NCBI RefSeq assembly: GCF_000002865.3
Contig: NW_001865052.1
Coordinates: 13,452 to 77,451 of the forward strand
Length of the DNA: 64,000 nucleotides
Direction: 5' to 3'
Source of the DNA: Monosiga brevicollis MX1
Lineage: Eukaryota; Opisthokonta; Choanoflagellata; Craspedida; Salpingoecidae
How positions within the stretch are numbered: position 1 is the first letter of the stretch; the number at the start of each line of letters is the position of its first letter. The position numbers were made by a program, and so were the translations under genes. Under the pieces are notes generated by a model. The model did no database searches. It was not told the DNA's origin and saw nothing but the letters and a program-made list of their open reading frames with translations. Positions 1-9,686 of the stretch are shown here, piece by piece.

Positions 1-738
1 AGCTCACCTCGCATTCTTCGCACGCTTCCGCTGCTCACTGTGTAGTCCTCATCCACCAGCGGGTACCCTGTGACACAGCACTACCGTCAGAAACACCCGG
101 CGATTGGCGAGCCAAAACTCGCAAATATCACTCTTGCTTTCGTTTCTGGCAGCGGGCAACATGGATAGCATTTTCAAAAGCGGGCCTAAGATCGGTTTCT
201 CACCTGCATTTGAGCGGGAGTGTTTCGTACCGGATCTGACCAGGCTCCGTGGCTCTTGGGCCTAGCTAGCGCATCCATCAGCGCACGAGCGGTTGCGGCT
301 CTTCATGGGTCAGATCGAGGATTCGTCTTGACAACAAATGGCAGCCCAACACGAGATCAGCAAGAATGGTCCATCCACGACGGTCACGCGGCAATGTCGT
401 TTGGCCACCCGTTCATCCATGACGTCGCTTGCACCTCGACATCACTTGCCCGTCGCGCCACAACGACGACAACGCACCACCAGGAGCGCGCGCGCGCCCC
501 GCCCATGGCCCGCTTCATCGTGGTGTCAGTGAGAAAAAAAAAAAATGAAGTCAACTGCAAAGGGAAGGATATAGAGGCAAGAGGTTAATGAAGCAAAGCT
601 TCAATTAATTGAAGCTGATCATAGCCATTCCAAGTAAAAAGTCGCAGTCGTTTCAGCAGTTATTGAAGATAATAAAGATGATGACATTCTGACATTCGGT
701 TCTGTGTTCTGATTCTCAAAAGAGCTTCCTGTGTGTGT
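1..738. other. stretch with no recognisable gene
   Basis: No reading frame here resembles a known protein or shows a clear exon pattern. The longest frames are short, low in conserved features and overlap one another. The stretch lies downstream (3') of the minus-strand helicase gene that follows and may contain its 3' UTR. Confidence 0.5.
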
Positions 739-3548
739 TTAGCGAAAACTGTCGAGGGGGCCGACTTGGGCTTTCGCCTCACGGCGGAGCAGGATCCTCG
801 CACTTTCAAACACAAATTCCACAAGACGCCAATGCCCATCCCCTGGAGGTAGACCAGGAACGGGCGAGTACAGCCACTCGACAAACAAGTCGCGCGTTTT
901 TAAATCCTTCAATGTCTGTACCCTCAAGTTGTAGCCCATCCGTTTTGCCAGGTCGCGCAGCCCCGAATGACAGTCCGAATAAAGGAGGAGACAGCTCAGG
1001 CCCGAATCCAGTCCTTGAGACTGCCTGCAACGGTGATTCCGTGTATCCCATCCACGAATCATACTTGGCATTCCACAAGCGTAGCAACACGTCCATTTGG
1101 GATATGCGAAGCCCACGAAACATTTGCTTGCCTCATGTCCTTTGAAGTGACACCGCTCACAACCACGATTAGATTCGCATCGATGTCCAGCCTTCAGGAC
1201 AGGTTTCGCCTGTCGAATGGTACATCGCATACAGTAATCATCCATCAACTTCAGAACGCCAATAAACTTGTCAGCCGCCGCGTAGTTCATCAGATATTTT
1301 TTTTTTGTTCCTGATTTCGACCGAAATATTGGCGCGACGTTGTGCCGATTCGGTGGCGTAGCCGCAGCAGATACCGTGGCTTCAGAGCGAGTGGTAGCAG
1401 TAGCGGCAACGGTAGCGGTGCGCGTGCCACTCGATGCTGCTCGTTTTGCTGCGGAAGAGGCGCCTCCGCTGCTTGCGCCGCTGTTGAAGAAGCAGCAGCT
1501 GTGCTCGTGCCATCCGATGCCGATCGCTTGGATGTTGAGGGCGCAGGGCTGGTAGCGATGCTGTTGCCATCGTCGTCATGATCGTCAGACCCAGGGGTAG
1601 ATGTACTTTCAGCTGCCAGCGGCACTCGCTTACGCCGCAGTGTACCCGAGGCTGAGCTTGCAGCCGATCGCGCCGGAGAGGAGGTTGAACCCGAGGCCGA
1701 TGGTACTGGCACGCAAATGATCGAGGCCGACGGGGTTGGCGTGTGTTTCGTGGGGGTTGGCTGTGCTGCTGACTGCATGACTGGCTGTGGCGTGCTCTCG
1801 CCCTCTGCCAACGTGGTTTGCTCCGGGTCGCGCGCCTCTTGCTGTATAGGCGCCTCGTCATCAGCATCAGAGACCATGGGTGAAGCTGGCACCGACATGG
1901 ATGCTGTATCTGCCTCATCAATCCAAGCATCACTCGTCTGTATCCGTGGCACAGCAGCATCCGTCATTGGCCCTGCATTTGTCGCCACCACAGCCGTGTC
2001 TTGGGCACGTGGAGTGCTTCTGCTCGACTGCGCTGCAACGGCAGCTGATCCTGGGGATGCTGCCGTGTCAATGTTCGATGCTAAAGTTACATCCAAGGTG
2101 GACCCTGGCCCGATCGATTCTTCTTCCTCGAGCCGTGCTGCAGGTGGCTCAGACAACACATCTTCCTCCTCCGCCATCGCCTCGGGCTCTGCTTCCACAT
2201 GCGCCACACTCAACGCTTGGGCAGCGCGCTGCTGGCGCGCAGCTATTGCTGGCTCCAGGCGCTGTGCTGTTCCTGCGCACACGTCACAAAGCGGCTGGCC
2301 GGCAGCAAAGCATGTCGCGGCGCGGGGATCTAGCAACTTGCCGAGCGCCCAGCTGCGACACGCATTGCCCTCGACAAACTTTTCCATGCCTGGTGCTGGC
2401 CCACGTCTCACTGGTAGCCACAGCTCGGCAGTTCCACCCTGTTTATCGCGACCAGCCCGACCAAATGCCTAGCCCAAGCACATGTACACCATCAGCAAAA
2501 CCAACAAGTTGATTTTTTTTTTTTTTTTAATCCATACAGTAACACGACCGTTTGAGCAACAACGTACCTGGGCCAGCGTATAGACGTTGTAGCCGTTGCC
2601 ATACCACAGCACGTGGCGAATGGTGAGCAGATCCACACCCGTGCTGAGGCAGCTGGTGGCCACAATGACGTCGCATTCACCCCGTTGCCACTGTACCACG
2701 TGGTCCTTTTGCGCCTTCTCCTCCAGGTCGGTGTAGTAGGGCAAGGCCACGTAGCCGCGTGCGTGCAGCTGGTCACACAGCAGCTTCACCTCGTTCACAG
2801 TGTCACAAAAGACCATCATGTGCACACGCTCCCCATTCGCCTGACGCATCACCCGCTGCGTGTCCACAATGGCTTGCACATGCGACAAAAAATCAAGCTG
2901 GTTTCCGTGAAGCACACGCAGCTGCAGATCGCGACGCATCGTCTCCAGACGGTACACCTTGCCCCCCACTTGCTGCCCCAGCTTTCGAAACAGATGCTCC
3001 TGGTCCCCGATGCAAAGTGTGCCCGTCAACGCCACGCGTTTGATGTTGGTCCATCCGCCAGAACCCACACTGGCTGCGACTTCGTCCATCACATCTCGGT
3101 AGCTGGCATCCGAGATGAGCGTGTGCGCCTCGTCCATCACCACAGTGCGGATGCGCTGAAGGCAGACCTTTCCGTGTAGCGATGCAGATCCCACGCGGAC
3201 AAACATGTCGGTCGTTACGATGAGCACGTCCAGGCCATCTGCCACCTGTGTAGAAGGACCAAGCCATCGCTGGGCACTGTGACCTGCGCCTTGAAATCGC
3301 CGCAATAAATCGTTGGCCACGGCCACAAACGGCACAATCCACAGCACCGTACCGGCATGCGGGCGACAGCCCAGCTTGGGCAGGGTACAAAATGTTTTAC
3401 CCATGCCTGTCGGTGCAACAACAATCAGCCATCCATCTTCCGGCCGGTGCTAATCAATGGCCGCAGCCAGGTCCAACTGTTCTTGGCTGTTGAAACTGTG
3501 GCCCCACGAGATGCTTGCCTGCTTGGCCATATTGAAGAACGATTCGAG
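739..3548 (-). CDS. RecQ-type DNA helicase with C-terminal zinc knuckle, probably decaying
   Basis: This encodes a superfamily 2 DNA helicase of RecQ type, which would unwind DNA 3' to 5' using ATP. Visible motifs are motif I (APTGMGKT), motif II (VVMDEAHTL), motif III (ALTGTL), motif V (ATSCLSTGVDLL) and motif VI (QAFGRAGRD). Motif VI is created by removing an intron at 2469-2567, which supports a real spliced gene. A RecQ-like zinc region (ACRSW...CFAAGQPLCDVC) follows. Then comes about 280 residues of Ser/Ala/Thr/Pro-rich linker and a Cys-rich tail with a CX2CX4HX4C zinc knuckle (CERCHFKGHEASKC, near 1150). An upstream exon (about 3425-3548) matches the region before motif I, but a TAG lies in frame between it and motif I. 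The frame also breaks at an A10 run near 1300, before the zinc-knuckle part. The gene is therefore either a recent pseudogene or affected by sequence error. Helicases of this kind occur as multi-copy, often subtelomeric or mobile, families in fungi and protists. The family call is firm; functionality is doubtful. Confidence 0.75.
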
Positions 3549-3671
3549 CTGAGACAGTAAAGCGGTTCAATTGCACTTCTCTCACAGGAGAGAACGATAG
3601 AAAACAGAAAGAGAAATATCCAAAAGAAAATGCCACTCACGGTCAGCGGGACCATACTTATAATCTGGTGG

Positions 3672-4037
3672 CTAAACACACCCAGAGTGTACGAGAGGGT
3701 TCCTCGACGGGCGGCAGCTGCAGCGAACAAGACTGTCTCGATAGCTGGTGTCCACGAGCATTGTGTGAACTTCGTCCATCACTAGCATGGCCAGACGCTT
3801 CTGCTGCACGAGAGTTTGCACCCACCACATCCCATGGCCAACCAAAAAGTCGACTGTCATGACAAACACTTGCACGTTGACTTGCATGTCACGGCCATCA
3901 TTCTTAGCCCACTGCGATACAATGTTAGCCAGTTCAAAGCGGCGGCACAAGTCTCTGGCAAGCTCACGAAGCGGCACTACCCACACCACGACCTTGCGTG
4001 GCTGGAGGTGAGCGAGCGTACACAGTGTTTTGCCCAT
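3672..4037 (-). pseudogene. truncated tandem copy of the RecQ-type helicase
   Basis: A second, diverged copy of the helicase core. It begins at the end of motif I (MGKTLCTLAHL) and runs through the segment leading to motif II (AMLVMDEVHTML), then the similarity ends after the sequence DTSYRDS. The neighbouring full-length copy has the equivalent order GKTFCTLPKL, then MDEAHTLI, then DASYRD. The codon before the ATG is a stop and no motif III-VI follows, so this is a fragment. Short homologous segments also occur upstream of both copies: plus-strand 3640-3690 resembles 4262-4312, and both read KYGPxDRxW on the minus strand. This suggests tandem duplication of a larger unit with a spacing of about 0.62 kb, followed by decay. 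Confidence 0.7.
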
Positions 4038-4070
4038 TCACGATGAAGACGTTTCGGCTTCCCTTTTTTT

Positions 4071-4097
4071 GGGGGGGTGGGGCGGGGGCGGGGGGTG
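4071..4097 (+). other. dense G-run tract, potential G-quadruplex
   Basis: The plus strand carries consecutive runs of seven, four, five and six guanines separated by single T or C bases, preceded by a T7 run. This fits a canonical four-run G-quadruplex pattern with one-base loops. It sits directly upstream (in minus-strand orientation) of the truncated helicase copy. The sequence pattern is certain; folding is inference. Confidence 0.6.
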
Positions 4098-4722
4098 GTG
4101 ATTGCTGGACTTTTCTACTTCAGGCGTTTGGCAAAGCCCTTCTGTGCATTTGACTTGATTTACTGATTGCATAGCATTTGGAGAATGATCTGTCTGTGGT
4201 CAGCTCGCCAAGCAAAAATAAGAAATAGAAACGGGAAAGGTACAAAGCAAAACAAATAAATACCACTTCCGGTCGACAGGACCGTACTTACATCTCGGTG
4301 ACAGGAACAATTACGATGTTTTACAGGTTGCCTTGACGAGCGCCATCAAGGATAATCAAATATCATCCTGTAATGGATGATCACGATTGCCAGGACTGGC
4401 ATCTTCCAGTGTGATTCAGTAACTTCTGGACATGCCTCTATGCTTGTATTCCAGTCATGAAACACCGGCCTTGCGATTAGCACTCCTCCAGTCGGCAAAA
4501 ATTCAAACTAAAGCGTGCCTTGGCCCTTTTACCAATCCGGGTTCTCAGATTTTATTTTATCGCACGCTAAAACCAAGATTACTGTCAGGCTCCAGCACGT
4601 CTGGAGGCCGGTTTTGGGTTTCGAGGAAGCGCGTAGATTTGAGGAAGCGTTTTGAGAGAGGTTTGAGAAACGTCCGTCGGAACGGAGCGAAAGCTTTGGT
4701 GTCTTGAGGTCAATTGAACCAG

Positions 4723-4955
4723 CTGCGGCAAGCATTCACAGTGACCAGACCAGGTGCACCGTTAGAATCGCTGTAGAGCCGCTCAATCCCGAGGATAGGG
4801 AAAGAACACAAGAGGGCAGAGCACACGGGAGAGCAAGGAGAAGACAGAATGGCAGGGGGCTTGTCGTACCTGCGGTCGGCAAGCATTCATAGTGACCAGA
4901 CCAGGTGCACCGTTAGAATAGCTGTAGAGTCGCTCAATCTCGAGGATGGGGAAAG
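4723..4955. repeat. direct duplication of about 80 bp, about 150 bp apart
   Basis: The segment at 4723-4804 (core agaccaggtgcaccgttaga) is repeated at 4870-4955 with only scattered differences. The intervening 65 bp is unrelated. No coding potential was recognised in either copy. The stretch 4100-5229 otherwise holds no gene I can support. The duplication may be a relic of a short dispersed repeat. Confidence 0.8.
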
Positions 4956-5229
4956 TGCAACTCGTGCCCGACCGCAGGTGCCACAACAAAGGGTAACAAC
5001 AGTAGTGACAAGCTGATGGCGTGTGCCAGGAATCGGGGGTCCAAGTGTAGGTGTGTATGTGTGAGGTCACAACAGCTATGGGGGTCTCAGTGGAAAGACC
5101 CATAGTGACCGAAACTGAGTGTGCGAAAGCTCAAATGCATGGAAGCACGGATTTGACGCGAACAATTACCCCACCTTTTTCACATGCTTGCGGTGCTTCC
5201 TGCAAAATCTGAATCTTCCTTGGACGACT

Positions 5230-7803
5230 CTATGACACACCAGCCCTGTTATTTGTAAACAGCTCTCCTCCCCTGCAAACGGCAAAAGCTCGAACAAAAG
5301 CGTGTCTTAGCTCCATGACAAATGACACCCTGTCACGCGGTGGACTACCTGACGACGCCGAGAAGACCATTTCCACTGTTTGAAGGCCAGTACACTCATT
5401 GCACAATTTGATCGCATCATCGAATCGCAAATCCTCCAACGCCTTGATCAGATTCTCACGGGCACCATTTGCCACAAGAATGCGCTCAGCCACGCGAGCC
5501 AATGCATAGCCATCATGAGACTTTTCGATCTTCTCATCTGGGCGAGCATCAGGGTGACGGTAATGCTTGAGATTGCCTGTGTAGTTGTAACCAGACACAT
5601 ATGGTTCGCCTTCATGGCGACTCAAGTCAAAGTCAATCAGGAAAGCCACCGGCGCCTCTGCTGTCGCTTCTTCAGTTGTCGCGGCCGCTTCCTCTGAGGG
5701 CGAGGCCATTTCCGCCGAGGCCACTTCCGTTGAAACCACTTCTGCATTCTGTGAGGGCGCTCGACTTGGGGACGGCGGTTCATCCTCGTCGTTGGTTTGA
5801 TCTTCCATCTTCCAGCCTGGCGGCTTGGTCATCCAATCCTCCAGCTGCCAGCTGTTGCAAAAAAGTATGTTGCGGAGCAAGATGTCGCCGTGCACAATGT
5901 CAAGCTTGTGCAACGCTTGCACCTGCTCAACAACGCTGGCCAGCTGTTTGTGCGCATTGCGGCCGCATGGAACTGTCTTCACCCGCGGGTATCGGAGGAG
6001 CGTCACACCCTCCGCGAGGGTTTCCACCACCCACGTCTTATAAAATTTGCCAGTCTTTTCCAACGCGCCAAGCGCTTCCAGCAACTTGCACGGTGGCTCG
6101 CGAACATCCGTGGGAGCAATCTGGTACAAAGATGTGCTAAAAGCCCCAGATCGGCGACCCCAGTAGTCGTAGTGCTTGAGGACCCACGACTCCGACTGAT
6201 GTTCATAAAGCTGCACATTGGGCCCATACGTGGCGCCACAGGTCCAACCTTTCATGCCCCGATCCGGGCAGGGGAAGGGCTCGCGGTCGAGGGTCAGTTG
6301 GGGCGTACTGCCAAGACCGTCTTCGATAATGCTCGGCAGACGCTCCGTGACAAATTCCTTGCAAGCTGTCAAAAGCGCCCAGACAGCTCGCTGGTCCTCG
6401 GGGTCAGTCGAAATTTTGGCGGATCCAAGTCGGAGAAAAGCCAGATAGTATGCCTTGCTGTTTTTGGGCAGGCCCTTCATGTCTGCAACCATCGTAACCT
6501 CCTCTGGGCGCGTCACGTGCAGGACCAGATAGGCGGTCACAATGTCCTTACACACGTTGATGTTGGTGAGAGGATAGAACAGGTGTTGTCTTTTCTGTCG
6601 CATATCGTATTCCGTCGGCAGGAGGCCAAGCCGCACAACCTCGTTGCCCACTTGGCCACCAAAGTCGTCAAAGTGTTTGCGTTCCATTTTGCAATCGCCC
6701 ATGACAACCGGATGCCACTGGGAGTCAACTCCCAGCCAATCAACATGCGTGGTGCCGCTGCCGATTGATGCCTGGTGTGAAAAGTGCACGACCTTGCTGA
6801 CTGGTCCCTGCTCAGGGCTGAGTACAGTCGTGACAAAGTGCTCGTGCAAAGCCGGTGTAATAACCGCCGAGAAGTAAGGCTCGTGCCTAAGGGTCGCGTG
6901 CACATGGCTGAGGCGCGAATATGCGGATATCAAATCGGTATGGATGCCTTCTTGAGGCGGAATGACAGCAGGAGACAACAGCGCTTCAGCTTGCTGAACG
7001 ATCTCAAGGGCCAAGTAATGAGAGCTCGGAGGCAGCACCACAATGCCAAAGATCTTGTCATTGCTGTTGATGTCACTAATCCTTGGAGTCTCGGAAGGTG
7101 GCTTTACAGGCAAATAAGCTGCTGCCTCAATTGGAGACGCCTTTCGAACCCAAGTGTGCCCTGAAAAACAACAATAAAACAACATCAAAAAAAATGACAC
7201 AGTGGTGAATTAGAGCATCCAGAGGGCACAGACGGGCAGGCGGGGCAGTCGGTCGACTTTCAAGCCCGAGCGAAGCTTTACCATGAATGTTCAGATGGAT
7301 CTGAAGATATTCACGAGTGACTTTGCCAACCTGGCATCGATAGCATAGCAAAGAAAAGTCTTGGGCTGGCATGCTTGCTAGAAGATGATTTAAAAGGGTA
7401 TAGCTTTGAGGAAGCTCAAAATGGTCCTCAAGGAACATGAGCTGAAAGCACACCAACACCGACAAGTGAGGCGTTGCTCCATCCTTCATCTCAGACAATT
7501 GCATTGTGCACAGCGGGTGAGTGAGGGCGAGAGGTCGGATATTGATGAACCAACCACTTTGTCCCGCTGCTCCTCCTTCTCCTTGCGCTCACGCTCCTTC
7601 TCCTTGCGCTCACGCTCCTTCTCCTTGCGCTCACGCTCCTTCTCCTTGCGCTCACGCTCCTTCTCCTTGCGCTCACGCTCCTCCTTCTCCTTGCGCTCAT
7701 GCTCCTCACGCTCCTGTTTGCATATCTGCACGATAGTGCTCTCGTCGAAATTCAAATCCCGGAGCCGCCGCGCAAGTGCAACCACGTCCAGACCCGCACT
7801 CAT
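5230..7803 (-). CDS. PD-(D/E)XK-like nuclease region fused to a divergent protein kinase
   Basis: Three exons (7558-7803, 7282-7441, 5230-7160) join in frame to give about 778 residues; the first donor is weak. Residues 1-82 begin with a short helix and become a highly charged EKERERK heptad array, likely a single alpha-helix or coiled coil. Around residues 200-330 lies a restriction-endonuclease-fold-like segment: Asp276 in HVDWLGVD, then VVMGDCKM with Asp291 and Lys293, the D...DxK pattern. Residues about 455-740 are kinase-like: a lysine in WVLKHYD, the catalytic loop IVHGDILLRN (Asp561, Asn566) and LIDFDLS (Asp645, DFD in place of DFG). About 70 residues of acidic Ser/Ala/Glu-rich insert separate the catalytic loop from DFD. 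The order resembles fungal-type FunK1 kinases and the nuclease-kinase combinations described for Crinkler/CR-type eukaryotic effectors, although no typical Crinkler header is visible. All key kinase and nuclease residues are present, so it looks intact. Whether it acts as an effector, a defence protein or a housekeeping enzyme cannot be told. Confidence 0.72.
7572..7690 (-). repeat. coding 21-bp tandem repeat (EKERERK heptads)
   Basis: About five near-identical 21-bp units, read on the minus strand as EKERERK, form the charged helix at the N-terminus of the nuclease-kinase gene. The period of exactly seven codons keeps the heptad register. Near-identity of codons indicates recent expansion. 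Confidence 0.9.
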
Positions 7804-9686
7804 GCTTGTGCGTCACGCGTTCGGCACAACAAGCGGAGCCACGGCCAATCGAGCGGCGATCGAGTTGGGAGAACGTGCAAAGAAAGACGAAAGAAAAAAA
7901 ACGGTGATAATGAGTCGAAGAAAGAAAGAAAAAAAAACAGTGACAATGAGTCGATCAGAAGAAAAATGCTCCATCAGCATCAACTGTACTTCCAAACCTC
8001 AGTATTGGATCTAAAAATAGAACAATTTGTGGCTATTTTGCTTTTTTGTGAGAGACATGGAAAGGAATGGAGAGCGGGGAAGAGAGTTGGTGGGATCGAA
8101 GAAATCCCAGGGTTGCAGAAAGAGGAATAAACAGAGGTACAGCGAGATGGAGATACAAAAGGCAGATATTAGTGAGCGTCGAGATTGAAATGCAGTTGCT
8201 GTCTTGCTCAATCAATGCCGTTCTGCCTTACGCGCATCCTGTCAACTTTGAGTTGGCGTTGGACGGCTTCTGTCTTTACCCTAACCCCAAGCTCTTTGAT
8301 TTACACAAGCATCTCGCCTTTCCTTGGCCATGAAGCACGTGATTGATGGATCTCATCAGGGGGGCAAATTATACCGCCATGTAATTACGAGCGTATAATT
8401 AGATAGATGATGAGCGCCATCATTGTTTGCAGCGCCCTGCTTTGACTTCTCGGCCGTGTACGCCACAAGAAGAACTCGGGCAAACACTCGTTTCGATTCT
8501 TGGAAGATAGTACATGAGCTCTTATGGTCACTGTCCTGTCCTGTGTCTTGGCTGTCGTTTGCCCTTTATCATCAGACCAGCGTCTGATGATGCCTTTGGA
8601 CTATGTTATTGTATGCATTGAGCTGTATCTGCTCGCGATAGCAAGTACTGCTTTGACATTGAACAGTCCAGCGTTTTGATTAATCGACAAGGAACAGGAG
8701 TGTTGTTTAGCCATTGCAGTGTTGCTTCCGCGGCACCATGGCTACTTGACGAGCGGGTACGTGTGGGGCGAGCGTAGCTGCGCGCGTCGTCAAAAACCGC
8801 GCACGCGTAAGCGGCAGCGCTGCCTGTAGCATGCTTGTGTTGGGGTGGGATAGGGAGCTGACGAATGCAATGGGCACGGGGGGCAAACTGGTCAAGAGAC
8901 TCTAGCAGCGGTGATGGCATTGGTGTGCATTTTTCATACTCGATCGTCATGTGCGTGATACCTGAGAGTATTAAATTTTATTTTTTTATCTGCATGCAAC
9001 ACTGCTGCGATTGTCATGGCAGCCTGATACCATTCTTTGTCTGTCATGTTTGACGTGCAAACAGCAGTCATTGCCATATCCATCAAGGCATCCAAGAACC
9101 TGCCACTCAGATCTAGGCGTCCAACAACGCTGCGACGCTCAGTTCTTGCAGTGCACAATCTTGAAAAGCGTCTGGCTCCACGCGCCAGCCTACCCCAAAT
9201 AAGACTGCAATCAAAGCCTTGAAATGATGCTTCTGCTCAGCTGAGATAAGAGCTTGCACTAAACCATTCATTGCACTGTGAGCAATCCAAGAAACGAACC
9301 ATACAACACAAAAGGATACGGTGTCAAGGGATGTTCCTACCCTCCGGATCACTGCTGTGGAAGAAGCCAGGCCGACAACTGGCGCGGATCAGATTAATAA
9401 CCAGCTGACGATCAAGCAAGTAAAGTTACATGGGATAAGAAGCATAAAAAGACGGCTGAGTGATCATGGCGTAACTTGAGTCGTGACTCTTACGCTCCGA
9501 CTGAGATCGAATGAATCATCTAGATAGCCCTCCACGTACAAATCCAGAGGTCGCTTCTGTGCCTAGAACGATACACCAATATCAGAGCAACACTATCAAG
9601 GCGAAATACTACAAACCAAATACAACGTTGTGAACCTGGCGTTGGTGCTATCAAGTTTGTTACGCCTTTGTTTGTTCGTGACTCAC
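7804..9686. other. mostly non-coding interval; possible terminal exons of the ankyrin gene
   Basis: From 7804 to about 8930 I see no supportable gene; an A/G-rich stretch lies at 7890-7960. Between 8934 and 9352 the minus strand has two overlapping open segments (for example HFKALIAVLFGVGWRVE) that could be 3' exons of the ankyrin gene upstream. They match no family I recognise and no unambiguous splice sites link them. Confidence 0.35.

Noticed and set aside
5797-6768. 323-codon open frame on the plus strand
   Set aside because: Antisense of the nuclease-kinase gene, whose own frame has conserved motifs.
7521-7736. Plus-strand frame of Ser-Pro-Cys-Ala-His repeats
   Set aside because: Antisense of the EKERERK coding repeat.
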